From NCBI GenBank assembly GCA_022843165.1, contig JALHOD010000004.1:186001-250000 (forward strand): a stretch of 64,000 nt of DNA, written 5' to 3'. Numbering within the stretch: the stretch's first letter is position 1; each line of letters begins with the position of its first letter. This stretch comes from Pseudorhodoplanes sp. GTDB lineage: Bacteria; Pseudomonadota; Alphaproteobacteria; Rhizobiales; Xanthobacteraceae. The notes under the pieces are model-generated. The model saw only the letters and a list, made by a program, of their open reading frames with translations. It had not been told where the DNA came from and made no database searches. The position numbers were made by a program, and so were the translations under genes. This document shows, in pieces, positions 53,056 through 63,612 of this stretch.

Positions 53056-53081
53056 AATCGGCGCGCCGCGAAGCGCGCCGA
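53054..53081 (-). terminator. Terminator between convergent genes
   Basis: Stem TCGGCGCGC / GCGCGCCGA (53058-53066 with 53073-53081), loop CGCGAA. On the minus strand TTTTATTTG follows, so it serves the DUF992 gene; it can also act on the plus strand for the 5'-nucleotidase-like gene. Confidence 0.75.
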
Positions 53082-53103
53082 GATGGCATGCGAGGCGGAC
53101 CGG

Positions 53104-53571
53104 TCAGCGGCCAAATCGCAACTCAAGCCCCGCGATTCCGGCGAACACATTCAACCCGACCTGACCGCTGACGCTGAGCGGCTGCAGGGCGATGGAATTG
53201 TTGGACCCGCCATATAGCACATTGGCGCCGAGGCCCGCGCCGATGGTCGCGCCGGCGGTGACGCCGCCGTAATTTCCGGAGAGGTCGCCCAAGCCGATCT
53301 GCTGGGTTGGCGCGAACACACCCCACACCAGGCTCGACACCGGCGTCACGCCGACATCCACGCCGGCGCGCCGGATGACGGCGCGATAGGCCTGGCGAGG
53401 CCCAAAATCCGGACGGTAGATGCAGTTCAGGTCGGTGACCGAGCCGATGACAAATCCAATCGTTTCTCCGCCGGTACATTCCAGCACGCCGGCCTGCACC
53501 TGCTGCGCAGATGCGGGAGCGGGTGAGACAGCGAGACATGCCAGTCCGGCGATTGCAAACAGGAGGCGCAT
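53104..53571 (-). CDS. DUF992 secreted protein
   Basis: A 155-residue protein with a signal peptide (1-23, ASA|QQV) and the DUF992 domain: VLECTGGETIGFVIGSVTDL, then GVFAPTQQIGLGDLSGNYGG and GLGANVLYGGSNNSIALQPLS. DUF992 is an uncharacterised, mostly alphaproteobacterial exported domain with a likely beta-barrel or sandwich fold. A single cysteine pair (C32, C49) may form a disulfide. Start ATG 53571 has only a weak ribosome site. Confidence 0.86.
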   Translation of the reverse strand: MRLLFAIAGLACLAVSPAPASAQQVQAGVLECTGGETIGFVIGSVTDLNCIYRPDFGPRQAYRAVIRRAGVDVGVTPVSSLVWGVFAPTQQIGLGDLSGNYGGVTAGATIGAGLGANVLYGGSNNSIALQPLSVSGQVGLNVFAGIAGLELRFGR

Positions 53572-53669
53572 GAGGATGACCCGTTGGTTGTGAGCGGTCT
53601 CGCACCGCCACGGCGGCGCGCAAAACCCCGGTAAAGCTACACCCCGATCGTCACCGAGGCGATAAGGCT

Positions 53670-55432
<1,763 letters not shown>

Positions 55433-56065
55433 ATGCACAAGCTTTATTCCATGCAGCGCTCGGGCAATTGCTACAAAGTGCGGCTCGCGCTCGCGCAGCT
55501 CGGCATCCCTTACGAGAATGTCGAAATCGACATTCTCAAGGGTGAAACCCATACGCCCGATTTTCTTGCGAAGAACCCGAGCGGACAAATTCCGTTGCTG
55601 GAAGTCGCGCCGGATCGCCATCTCGCTGAATCGAATGCGATCCTGTGGTTTCTGGCCGAGCGCAGCCCGCTCCTGAGCGACGATCACTTGCAGCGCGCCG
55701 CCGTGCTGCAATGGCTGTTCTTCGAACAGCACGCCATTGTGCCGAATATCGGCGCCGCCTATTTCTGGCTCTGCCTGGTGAAGGGCGGGCGCGAATTGCA
55801 GCAGCACGCCCTCGACGACTGGATGGAGGAAGGCCAGCGTTCGCTCAACGTGCTGGACAAGCACGCCTCGAGACATCGCTATTTTGCCGGCGACACCTAT
55901 TCCATCGCCGACATTGCGCTCTATGCGTATACGCATCTGGCGGAGCAATGCGATTTCGATCTCTCCCCGTTCCCGGCCCTGCGCGAATGGCTGAATCGTA
56001 TCTCGCGGGAGCCCCGTCACATCGCCATGGACTGGTCCCCGGCGGCGCTGAGCGCGGCGGAATGA
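55433..56065 (+). CDS. Glutathione S-transferase family protein
   Basis: A 210-residue protein with an N-terminal thioredoxin-like GST domain (1-80: LYSMQRSGNCYKVRLALAQLG, NPSGQIPLLEV, ESNAILWFLAE) and a helical C-terminal domain (90-200). The Ser/Cys context SGNCYK at 9-14 fits a Ser/Cys-active, beta- or nu-like GST. Glutathione-dependent conjugation or reduction is expected. Start ATG 55433 has AAGGAG 6 nt before it; ATG 55427 directly follows the site. Confidence 0.93.
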   Translation: MHKLYSMQRSGNCYKVRLALAQLGIPYENVEIDILKGETHTPDFLAKNPSGQIPLLEVAPDRHLAESNAILWFLAERSPLLSDDHLQRAAVLQWLFFEQHAIVPNIGAAYFWLCLVKGGRELQQHALDDWMEEGQRSLNVLDKHASRHRYFAGDTYSIADIALYAYTHLAEQCDFDLSPFPALREWLNRISREPRHIAMDWSPAALSAAE

Positions 56066-56069
56066 GGAT

Positions 56070-56084
56070 TTAACCCTTTATTAA
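56070..56084 (+). promoter_or_regulatory. CtrA-type site TTAA-N7-TTAA
   Basis: TTAA CCCTTTA TTAA, an exact match to the CtrA consensus, lies 5 bp after the GST stop and 123 bp before the start of the small membrane protein gene at 56207. Chance matches are rare in this G+C-rich DNA, but occupancy is inferred. Confidence 0.5.
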
Positions 56085-56206
56085 CCATTCGCCGCCAAAT
56101 CGCCGCGATCCCTCAAAAGCTTTGCCGCTTTCCGGCCGGACCCCGGCCTGCATCCCCTACGATAATGCCTTCAAGCTGATTCGCTTTTTGTTGGAGCTTG
56201 AAGATC

Positions 56207-56506
56207 ATGACCAGGGATCGGATCACCGGGATCGGATTCCAGCATCCTGTTCGCAACATTCGCCGCCTAATGGCGCGCCGGATTGCGTTCACCGAATTGC
56301 TGATGACCGTTGCGTTGGTGGTGTGCATCGCCGTCGCCTTGACCGCGGTGTCGTTGGGAATGGCGCGCGCCGACACGCTCGGCGCGATCGTGGATGGCCG
56401 GGACGGCGCGCTGGCGCTGGCGGCCTTTCTCGGGCTGCTGATCGCGGGCATGGGCGGCATCACCGCCGCCGTGACGCGCGGCCAGCGCGGCGGCAAAGCC
56501 GACTAG
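56207..56506 (+). CDS. Small two-helix membrane protein
   Basis: A 99-residue protein with a basic N-terminus and two hydrophobic segments (about 29-53 and 68-90) linked by an Asp-rich turn. No conserved domain is recognised. Ends with a basic RGQRGGKAD tail, so both ends likely face the cytosol. Start ATG 56207 follows GGAG by about 10 nt. The CtrA-type site at 56070 may control it. Confidence 0.65.
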   Translation: MTRDRITGIGFQHPVRNIRRLMARRIAFTELLMTVALVVCIAVALTAVSLGMARADTLGAIVDGRDGALALAAFLGLLIAGMGGITAAVTRGQRGGKAD

Positions 56507-56625
56507 ATCGTCCGGGCCGAGCGCGAGCGGATGGCGGCTGCGTCATCGCGCCTCCGGCTGCGGACTTTCGGAACCGCCTGGGCGTTCTTACCGTTAGGCA
56601 CCACAGTCCCCGACGGAGAGATTGC

Positions 56626-57759
56626 ATGCACGCGCGTCTGATCGCCGCCCTGGCCGGCGCTATTCTTGTCAGCGGTCCGGCCTTCCCCCAGGCGCCCGTT
56701 TTCAAGAGTTCGGCTGGAAACCTGCAGGTCGAAACCGTCGCGACCGGGCTGGTGAATCCCTGGGCGCTGGCCTTCCTGCCGGACGGCCGCATGCTCGTGA
56801 CCGAGCGGCCAGGCCGGATGCGCGTTCTCACCCGCGACGGCAAGCTGTCGGCGCCCATCGAGGGCCTGCCGAAAGTTGCGGCCTCCGGCCAGGGCGGCCT
56901 GCTGGATGTCATCACCGACCGCAATTTCGCGCAGAACCGCACGATCTACTTCTGCTATTCCGATCCCGTCAGCGGCGGCGCGCAGACCGCGCTCGCCCGC
57001 GCGGTGCTCGATGCCGGCGCTGCGCCAAGGCTTGCCGACGTCAAACGCATCTTCCAGCAGGAAGGCCCACCCTCGAGCGGAAACCATTTCGGCTGCCGCA
57101 TCGTGCAGACGCCGGACGGAAATCTCTTTCTCACCATGGGCGATCACTACGCCCCGCGCGACCAGGCGCAGAATCTCGGCAACCATATCGGCAAGATCGT
57201 GCGCATTGCACCGGACGGCTCGGTGCCCAGGGACAATCCCTTTGTCGGCAAGCAGGGCGCGAAGCCGGAAATCTGGAGCTATGGCCATCGTAATTCGCAG
57301 GGCGCCGCACTCAATCCCGCGTCCGGCAAACTGTGGATGCATGAACACGGTCCGCGCGGCGGCGACGAGATCAACGTTCCGCAAGCCGGCAAGAATTACG
57401 GCTGGCCGGTGATCGGCTACGGCATCGACTATTCCGGCCTCAAGATTCACGAGGGCACGCAGAAAGCCGGGATGGAGCAGCCCATCATCCAATGGACGCC
57501 GGTGATCGCGCCTTCCGGCATGGCCTTCTATCAGGGCGATTTGTTTCCGGCGTGGAGGGGCAATGTCTTTATCGGCGGGCTGGTGACGCGCATCCTGGTT
57601 CGGCTGGACGTCAACGGCGAGAAGATCGTGAGCGAGGAACGTTTGCTGCGCGACCTGAACGAGCGCATCCGCGACGTGCGGACCGGGCCGGACGGCGCGC
57701 TGTGGCTCGTCACCGACAATTCGGCAGGACGCGTCCTGCGTGTGACGCCGGCGAAATGA
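56626..57759 (+). CDS. PQQ-dependent aldose sugar dehydrogenase family (YliI-like)
   Basis: A 377-residue soluble beta-propeller protein with a signal peptide (1-21). Propeller marks: TGLVNPWALAFLPDGRMLVTER, SGNHFGCRIVQTPDG, GKIVRIAPDGS, EIWSYGHRNSQGAALNP with the conserved His/Arg, and HEHGPRGGDEIN (PQQ and Ca site). It matches Asd/YliI-type quinoproteins that oxidise aldose sugars, possibly lacking all metal ligands of true s-GDH. No pqq genes are in the window, so cofactor supply is from elsewhere or is external. GGAGAG precedes the ATG. Confidence 0.88.
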   Translation: MHARLIAALAGAILVSGPAFPQAPVFKSSAGNLQVETVATGLVNPWALAFLPDGRMLVTERPGRMRVLTRDGKLSAPIEGLPKVAASGQGGLLDVITDRNFAQNRTIYFCYSDPVSGGAQTALARAVLDAGAAPRLADVKRIFQQEGPPSSGNHFGCRIVQTPDGNLFLTMGDHYAPRDQAQNLGNHIGKIVRIAPDGSVPRDNPFVGKQGAKPEIWSYGHRNSQGAALNPASGKLWMHEHGPRGGDEINVPQAGKNYGWPVIGYGIDYSGLKIHEGTQKAGMEQPIIQWTPVIAPSGMAFYQGDLFPAWRGNVFIGGLVTRILVRLDVNGEKIVSEERLLRDLNERIRDVRTGPDGALWLVTDNSAGRVLRVTPAK

Positions 57760-57762
57760 CGC

Positions 57763-58119
57763 TCACCATTTCTGGAACACGAAGAACGCGCCCAACGCGA
57801 TCAGCGAAAAGCCGAGGGCATGGTTCCAGCCCAGCGGCTCCTTGAGATACAGGAAAGAAAAAGCCGCAAAGACCAGCAGCGTGATCACCTCCTGCATGGT
57901 CTTGAGTTCGGCAGTCGTATAAACCGCGCTGCCCCAGCGATTGGCGGGAACCGCCATGCAATATTCGACGAAGGCAATACCCCAGCTCACCAGAATGACC
58001 AGCAGCAACGGCTGTTCCTTGAACCGCAGATGCCCGTACCAGGCGAAGGTCATGAAAATGTTGGAGCCGAACAGCAGCAGGATGGGGGCGAGATAGGGCG
58101 AGGAGAACATCGCGGTCAT
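57763..58119 (-). CDS. DUF486 / DMT-superfamily small membrane protein
   Basis: A 118-residue protein with four predicted membrane helices and the motif FMTFAWYGHLRF, then SWGIAFVEYCMAVPANRWG and LKTMQEVITLLVFAAFSFLYL. This is the DUF486 family, a half-size relative of drug/metabolite exporters that must dimerise. The start ATG 58119 gives a full first helix; ATG 58110 is possible. It is convergent with the sugar dehydrogenase, 3 bp apart. Confidence 0.88.
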   Translation of the reverse strand: MTAMFSSPYLAPILLLFGSNIFMTFAWYGHLRFKEQPLLLVILVSWGIAFVEYCMAVPANRWGSAVYTTAELKTMQEVITLLVFAAFSFLYLKEPLGWNHALGFSLIALGAFFVFQKW

Positions 58120-58313
58120 GGATCGAGCCAGTCCGGTTTCGGGTTGCCGATTTTTTGAACGGGATGATGGCCGGAAGCGACAAACGACAAGTGCCCTCAT
58201 CCCCCTGAGGATGCTAGCGTTCATATTCATTCATCGCCGCTGCTTGTCCAGCGCCGCAACGCCGTCGCAATCTTCGGCTAAAGGCAGGACGCAGTTCGAT
58301 TCCGGAGGCCCGC

Positions 58314-59114
58314 ATGCGCTCTCTTTTGTCCATCACGATTGCGATCACGCTGTTCACGCCCATTGCGGCGTCCGCCCAGTCCCAGCGACTGGTCCAGGCG
58401 AAACCACAGCAGCAACAGCAGGCGCCGAAAGTCGCGCCGGCCAGAGCCTATACGGCGGTGGCGGTGAAGCTGCCGACGCCGCTGGACGATCCCAGTTTCG
58501 AGGCCTTCCGCAAACAGCTCGGCGAGATCGCGCAAAAGAAGGACCGCGCCGCCTTGGCCAAGCTGGTCGTGGCGCAGGGCTTCTTCTGGGAAGCCGAGAA
58601 CGGCGACAAGGCCGACAAGAAGAAATCCGGGATCGACAATCTCTCCACCACCATCGGCCTGACCGGCAAGGAAGCGATCGGCTGGGACATGCTGGCCGGC
58701 TATTCGGGCGACCCCACGGCGACTCCGTTTCCCGGAAAGCAGGGGGTCGTCTGCGCGCCGGCCGATCCCACTTTCGATGAGAAGGCGCTGGAAGAACTCT
58801 CCAAGGCGACCCAAACCGACCCCGGCGAATGGGGCTATCCGCTCGCCGATGGCGTCGAAGTGCGGTCCGGCAACAACGCCAAAGCGCCGGTATCCGAAAA
58901 ACTCGGCCTGCATTTCGTCCGCATCCTGCCCGACGAGAGCAGCGCGCCGCCGGCCGGAAACCAGATTCCGCTGATCAAGATCGTGACCCCGTCCGGCAAG
59001 ACCGGCTTCGTCTCCGGCGACGCCATCGCGCCACTCGGCAACGATCAGATCTGTTATGTGAAGGACGGCGCGGGCTGGAAGATTGCGGGTTTTGTCGGCG
59101 CCGGCGATCAGTAA
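58314..59114 (+). CDS. Exported protein of unknown function, SH3-like C-terminus
   Basis: A 266-residue periplasmic protein with signal peptide (1-22, SAQ|SQ), a Gln-rich linker, a helical region (about 50-110: DPSFEAFRKQLGEIAQKKDRAALAKLV) and a C-terminal half that fits a bacterial SH3-like beta domain (IVTPSGKTGFVSGDAI, GAGWKIAGFV). No enzyme motif. I do not know a named family. The ribosome site is GGAGG 6 nt before the ATG. Unlinked to its neighbours in transcription as far as can be seen. Confidence 0.7.
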   Translation: MRSLLSITIAITLFTPIAASAQSQRLVQAKPQQQQQAPKVAPARAYTAVAVKLPTPLDDPSFEAFRKQLGEIAQKKDRAALAKLVVAQGFFWEAENGDKADKKKSGIDNLSTTIGLTGKEAIGWDMLAGYSGDPTATPFPGKQGVVCAPADPTFDEKALEELSKATQTDPGEWGYPLADGVEVRSGNNAKAPVSEKLGLHFVRILPDESSAPPAGNQIPLIKIVTPSGKTGFVSGDAIAPLGNDQICYVKDGAGWKIAGFVGAGDQ

Positions 59115-59224
59115 GCCGCGCACCCGGAATAATCAGCTATCTGGAACGTTTATACCGGCGGGGCGAAAGCTCCGCCGGATTTTTATGCGCAGAACGTTAC
59201 ATCATAACAATTGGGGGAGACGCC

Positions 59225-60103
59225 ATGCAGGCTTTACACGCCATCCTTGCCGCCGCCATTCTGATAGGCGGCGCGCAAATCGCCGCCGCCCAACAGCAAC
59301 GCCCACAGATCGAGACCACCAAGGTCGAGGGCACCGACAATGTCTACATTTTCCGCAACGGCAATCATCAGGCGATGTTCGTTGTCACCAAGGACGGTGT
59401 CATCGCCACCGACCCCGTCGCCTATGGACGCCCCACCGGGGGACAGACCTATGTCGACGAAATCCGCAAGATCACCAAAGCCCCGATCAAATATCTGATC
59501 TACAGCCACCACCATTTCGATCACATCGCCGGCGGCCAGGCGTTCAAGGATGCCGGCGCCCGAATCCTCGCGCATCAGCGTGCAACGCAGCGCCTCAAGG
59601 TGCTGAAAGATCCGCATACGCCGCTGCCGGACGAATCCGTGAGCAACAGCGGCAAGACCATCAAGCTCGGCGGCACCATCCTCGAACTGAAATATGTCGG
59701 CCTCAACCATTCCGATTCGACACTGGTGATGCGGCTGCCGAAGGAAAAGCTGGTCTTCGTGGTCGATCTGCTGCCGGTCGCCCGGATGCCGGCACGCGGC
59801 ATGATCGACTTCTATCCGCTGGAGGCGGAGGACTCGATCAAGAAAATCCTGGCGATGGACTGGGAGCGGCTGATTCCGGGCCATCCTGACGGGCGCCTTG
59901 GCACCAAGAAGGATGTCCAGCAGCAGCTCGAATTGCTGCAGGACGCCTCCGCCGAGATGAAGAAGCTTGGACAGGGCGGAAAATGCTGGGACACCGCAGA
60001 GAAGGAATTCCAGCTGCCGAAATACGCCACCCTGCCGGGCTACGCGAACGGACTGCCATTCATGGCGCGTCGCTATTGCGGGCTCTGGGGCCGGGGCACA
60101 TGA
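59225..60103 (+). CDS. Exported MBL-fold metallo-hydrolase
   Basis: A 292-residue metallo-beta-lactamase-fold protein with signal peptide (1-22). Zinc motif SHHHFDH at residues 94-100 (HxHxDH pattern), with further ligands in GLNHSDS and LIPGHPDG. It resembles the SoxH/quinoprotein-relay type hydrolases. Substrate not known. GGGGGAGACGCC precedes the ATG. The cysteine-rich CWC gene starts 10 bp downstream and may be co-transcribed. Confidence 0.88.
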   Translation: MQALHAILAAAILIGGAQIAAAQQQRPQIETTKVEGTDNVYIFRNGNHQAMFVVTKDGVIATDPVAYGRPTGGQTYVDEIRKITKAPIKYLIYSHHHFDHIAGGQAFKDAGARILAHQRATQRLKVLKDPHTPLPDESVSNSGKTIKLGGTILELKYVGLNHSDSTLVMRLPKEKLVFVVDLLPVARMPARGMIDFYPLEAEDSIKKILAMDWERLIPGHPDGRLGTKKDVQQQLELLQDASAEMKKLGQGGKCWDTAEKEFQLPKYATLPGYANGLPFMARRYCGLWGRGT

Positions 60104-60113
60104 TCGGGCCGTT

Positions 60114-60302
60114 ATGGCCCATACACCCGAACCGTATCCGGTCGCGACGCCGCGCCGTCTGACCTGCGAACGCTGCGGCCGAGCCTTTGAATGCAGGCTC
60201 GGCGGCGATTGCTGGTGCGCCGCCGAGACTTTCCGGCTGCCTTTGCCCGCTACCGGAGACTGCCTGTGTCCGGATTGCCTGCGAAAGACGGCGGTGGCCT
60301 GA
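60114..60302 (+). CDS. Cysteine-rich CWC family protein
   Basis: A 62-residue protein with eight cysteines (18, 21, 27, 33, 35, 50, 52, 55) arranged as CxxC, C, CWC, CxC, xxC, a probable zinc-binding ribbon. The family name comes from the CWC motif at 33-35. Function is unknown. It begins 10 bp after the MBL-fold gene. No signal peptide. Confidence 0.85.
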   Translation: MAHTPEPYPVATPRRLTCERCGRAFECRLGGDCWCAAETFRLPLPATGDCLCPDCLRKTAVA

Positions 60303-60423
60303 CACCGCGGCGGGTGTGACCCACGCACCTCACATTGCGGTTATGTGGGCCGAACATATTGAATCCGGTGATGAATTCTTGGCAGAATCCAGCTAACTGC
60401 TTTGCACCGAGCCGGGGATTTAC

Positions 60424-61032
60424 ATGAACACTCGCAGATGGCTGTCAATCGCGGCGGCAGCAATGCTGTGCTCCGTTCCTGTCGTCGGAAATGCCCAGTT
60501 GCGTCCGCCGGGATTTATTCCCGAGCCCACCATTCAGGAGCCGGCGCCCGGCATCGACAACACCGGACGCGCCGCCGCCGTGGAATATGAATACCGTCCG
60601 CAGCCGGTCTTCTATCGGACGCACGAGGCGCCCGGCACCATCATCGTCAACACCCAGGACCGGTTTCTCTATCTCGTGCTCGGCAACAACCGCGCCATCC
60701 GCTATGGTGTCGGCGTCGGCCGCGACGGTTTCCAATGGGGCGGAACACATCGCATCTCGCGCAAGGCGGAATGGCCGGACTGGACACCGCCGGAAGAGAT
60801 GATTGCGCGCCAGCCCTATCTGCCGCGCTGGATGGCGGGCGGCCCTGGCAATCCGATGGGCGCACGCGCGATGTATATCGGCAGCACGGTCTATCGCATC
60901 CACGGCACCAACGCGCCGGAAACCATCGGTCATGCCGTGTCGTCGGGCTGCTTCCGTCTGGTCAACGACGACGTGACCGATCTCTACGAGCGCGTGCCGG
61001 TGGGCACCAAGATCGTCGTGCAGCACCGCTGA
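60424..61032 (+). CDS. L,D-transpeptidase, ErfK/YbiS type, exported
   Basis: A 202-residue enzyme with signal peptide (1-24, GNA|QLR) and a YkuD domain: DRFLYLVLGNNRAIRYGVGVG, then WTPPEEMIARQP, and the active site HGTNAPETIGHAVSSGCFR with catalytic Cys176. These link lipoproteins or make 3-3 cross-links. It is the second L,D-transpeptidase of the window. It is followed by a strong terminator. Confidence 0.95.
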   Translation: MNTRRWLSIAAAAMLCSVPVVGNAQLRPPGFIPEPTIQEPAPGIDNTGRAAAVEYEYRPQPVFYRTHEAPGTIIVNTQDRFLYLVLGNNRAIRYGVGVGRDGFQWGGTHRISRKAEWPDWTPPEEMIARQPYLPRWMAGGPGNPMGARAMYIGSTVYRIHGTNAPETIGHAVSSGCFRLVNDDVTDLYERVPVGTKIVVQHR

Positions 61033-61068
61033 CGCGACCACTGCTCGCTTCTTGCAACCTTCACATGA

Positions 61069-61103
61069 AACTGGCGGTTCGCGATGCGGACCGCCAGTTT
61101 TCA
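61069..61103 (+). terminator. Terminator of the second L,D-transpeptidase gene
   Basis: Stem AACTGGCGGT / ACCGCCAGTT (61069-61078 with 61090-61099), loop TCGCGATGCGG, then TTTC. Confidence 0.75.
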
Positions 61104-61234
61104 CATATAGAAATGCCCACCGCTGCCCGCGTCACATAAAGAGGTCACAAAAAGAGAGTCGCACAACGGCACACGTCCCTATTAAATGCCCCGCGGCATG
61201 GCTCCGCCAGAGAGCCGCACGGGAGGACACGTCG

Positions 61235-62224
61235 ATGCTTTCAAGGATTCTCAAATCGCTGGCCCTGCTGTCGCCGCTCGCTGCGATCGCTTTGACCGCC
61301 ACAACGCCTGCGGCAAGCCAGGAGACATATCCCTCGCGTCCGGTTCGCGTGATCGTCGGCTTCGGCGCCGGTGCGTCGGCGGATGTCACGGCCCGCGTCG
61401 TGGCCCAGAAACTGGGTGATCTGCTCGGCCAGCAATTCGTGGTCGAGAACAAGCCGGGCGCCGGCAGCAATATCGCGACCGATTTTGTCTCGAAGGCGCC
61501 GAAGGACGGCTACACGCTACTGATGGGCACGGTGGCCAACACCATCAACGCCGCGATCCGGCCGGACACCACCTTCTCCTTTACGAAAGATTTCGCGCCG
61601 ATCGCACCGCTGGTGACGCTGCCGAATATCTTGGTGGTGCATCCCGACACCGGCGTGAATAGCGTCGCCGAGTTGATCAAGCTGGCCAAGGCCAACCCCG
61701 ACAAGGTGCTGTTCGCATCGTCGGGCGTCGGCACCTCACCGCATCTGTCCGGCGAGTTGTTCAACCAGATGGCCGGCGTGAAGATCGCGCATGTTCCTTA
61801 TCAGGGCAGTGGCCAGGCGGTCACCGACCTGCTCGCCAACCGGGTGCAAATCATGTTCTCGCCGGCGGCCACCGTTCTGGAACATGTGAAGAAGGGAAGC
61901 CTGAAGGCACTGGCTTCCACGCAATTGCAGCGCGCCGGTGCCGCTCCTGATCTCCCGACCATGTCGGAATCCGGCCTGAAAGGCTTTGACACCGGCCTCT
62001 GGTTCGGCCTGATGGCCCCGGCCGGCACGCCGAAGGACGTGATCGACAAACTCAACAAGGCGACCAACGAGGCGCTGAAATCGCCGGACGTCGCCGAGAC
62101 TTTGAAGAAGCAGGGCATGGATATCCTCGGCGGCAGCGCGGACAATTTCGCCCGCTACATCCAGTCGGAAACGGAAAAATGGGGTTCCGTCGCGAAAGCG
62201 GCCGGACTGCAAAAAACCAACTAG
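61235..62224 (+). CDS. TTT-family (Bug) periplasmic substrate-binding protein
   Basis: A 329-residue receptor: signal peptide (1-29, AAS|QET), then YPSRPVRVIVGFGAGASADV, VVENKPGAGSNIA and APKDGYTLLMG, with the usual two-domain layout. It differs strongly from the receptor at 10267. No TctAB partner is nearby. GGGAGGACACGTCG is the ribosome site. The GlcG/HbpS-like gene begins 8 bp downstream, so the two form an operon. Confidence 0.9.
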   Translation: MLSRILKSLALLSPLAAIALTATTPAASQETYPSRPVRVIVGFGAGASADVTARVVAQKLGDLLGQQFVVENKPGAGSNIATDFVSKAPKDGYTLLMGTVANTINAAIRPDTTFSFTKDFAPIAPLVTLPNILVVHPDTGVNSVAELIKLAKANPDKVLFASSGVGTSPHLSGELFNQMAGVKIAHVPYQGSGQAVTDLLANRVQIMFSPAATVLEHVKKGSLKALASTQLQRAGAAPDLPTMSESGLKGFDTGLWFGLMAPAGTPKDVIDKLNKATNEALKSPDVAETLKKQGMDILGGSADNFARYIQSETEKWGSVAKAAGLQKTN

Positions 62225-62232
62225 AGGTGACG

Positions 62233-62751
62233 ATGACGCTGCGTGCCAAGGATTGCCGTGTATTTTTCGACGCGGTAGATGAGAAAGCCCGCGAGATGGG
62301 TGTGGATGTCTCGATCGCCGTGGTTGGACCGGAGGGCCATCTGATCGCGCTCGAACGCATGGACAATGCCGGCTTCATTACCCCGGACCTTGCCCATGCC
62401 AAGGCCTACACGGTCGCGGCTTTCCGTTCCATGAGCCCGCGTTTTCCGGACGGACTCGTGATCCAGCAATGGTTCAAGGAGCGCAATCCGCAGATGCTGG
62501 TCAATGCCGCCATCCTGTCCAATGGTAAGGTGACGGCCTCGGGCGGTTCGGCGCCGATCTTTCACGGCAACGTCATGGTCGGCGCCTACGCCGTCAGCGG
62601 CGCGACCGGGGATCAGGATGAAGTGATTTCCGAATATGCCCGCGAGAAAGCCGGCTGGTCCAAGACCTCGAGCGATCCGGTACCCGACGACGTGAAGAAA
62701 CATATCAACGACATCTATTCCAAGGTCGGTCTCGGCCATCGTAAGCTTTGA
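62233..62751 (+). CDS. GlcG/HbpS-like haem-binding family protein
   Basis: A 172-residue protein of the GlcG/HbpS (DUF336) family: AREMGVDVSIAVVGPEGHLIALERMDNA, then AKAYTVAAFRS and a Gly-rich end GGSAPIFHGNVMVGAYAVSGA. These proteins often sit in organic-acid or TTT operons; the Streptomyces relative HbpS binds haem. Here the AFAGRRMDNA-like loop is DNAGFITPDLAH. Cytosolic, no signal. It begins 8 bp after the receptor. Confidence 0.88.
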   Translation: MTLRAKDCRVFFDAVDEKAREMGVDVSIAVVGPEGHLIALERMDNAGFITPDLAHAKAYTVAAFRSMSPRFPDGLVIQQWFKERNPQMLVNAAILSNGKVTASGGSAPIFHGNVMVGAYAVSGATGDQDEVISEYAREKAGWSKTSSDPVPDDVKKHINDIYSKVGLGHRKL

Positions 62752-62784
62752 GACCGGGACGAAGAATTCATTCAGGAGGCTTCA

Positions 62785-62985
62785 ATGGCTTTTCGCCGCG
62801 GCGGGTTTGCACTGACCCCGCCCACCATGATCGTGTTCGCCGTTTCCGTCATTCTCGCCATTCTGGCGCTGCTGGCCGCCTATGCCCGCGTTCGCATTCC
62901 GTGGGTCAGCGCCGGCCATACGTTCGATACGCTGGCCATTGCCTATCTGCTGCTGGTGGCAGGCGTCGTGTTCCGCCGGATGTGA
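62785..62985 (+). CDS. Small two-helix membrane protein
   Basis: A 66-residue protein with two hydrophobic segments (about 14-33 and 46-62) around a short loop. CAGGAGG is the ribosome site. No family recognised. Its TGA overlaps a GTG that opens a P-loop-like frame to 63182, see findings. Confidence 0.65.
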   Translation: MAFRRGGFALTPPTMIVFAVSVILAILALLAAYARVRIPWVSAGHTFDTLAIAYLLLVAGVVFRRM

Positions 62986-63224
62986 CCGGCGGCGGCGCCG
63001 GAAAATCGACGCTGGTCAATTCGCGGTTCCTCGTCTTCGACCTCGAATCCCTGCGCCGCAGATTTCGGTCGTTACTCGGGAACGTGGCTGCTGCATTATG
63101 CGATCCGCGACAATATCCGCCACGGCCTGCAGGCAGCGGAATGACAAGCGCCGCGCATCTGCCTTGCGTGCAAGAAGGTTAATATCGCTCGCTTCACCGC
63201 AGGCGGCGTGTCACAGATAACGCG

Positions 63225-63500
63225 ATGGCACTCCCCTACACCCAGCATTTCGACGCCTATCTGCCGAATCTGGCCGATCCCGTGCGGATTGCCTCGTTCG
63301 ACGATGCCAAGGTTTTTGCCCGCCGCTGGGTGATCCGGGACAAGGATCGGGACCTTAAGGCCTTGATTCGGCGGATGGAAAAGGCCAACAGCTCGGAAAC
63401 CACCGAAACCGCAATCCGCGACTTCAAACAGGCGCTCAGGACGCGCGGCCTGCTCTCCGCCCCCGCGGCCGAGGCCGAACGGTTGCAATCCGGGGCCTGA
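63225..63500 (+). CDS. Small protein of unknown function
   Basis: A 91-residue soluble protein, helical by composition (DDAKVFARRWVIRDKDRDLK, ALIRRMEKANSSETTETAIRDF), with Arg/Asp-rich alternation. No signal, no membrane segment, no family recognised. The ribosome site is poor, so the start is tentative. It precedes cspA by 150 bp. Confidence 0.55.
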   Translation: MALPYTQHFDAYLPNLADPVRIASFDDAKVFARRWVIRDKDRDLKALIRRMEKANSSETTETAIRDFKQALRTRGLLSAPAAEAERLQSGA

Positions 63501-63590
63501 AGGCCCATATACACGACGTTCGAGATTATAGCTGTCCTGCTTTCTGCCCGTTCGAGGGCGCTTCCAAGACAACGTTGAGTTCGGACGCAG

Positions 63591-63612
63591 GGCTGCGCGA
63601 TGTCGCGCAGCC
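63591..63612 (+). other. Strong hairpin in the cspA 5' leader
   Basis: GGCTGCGCG pairs with CGCGCAGCC (63591-63599 with 63604-63612), loop ATGT, 37 bp before the cspA start. It may be part of a cold-sensitive leader fold. Confidence 0.5.
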
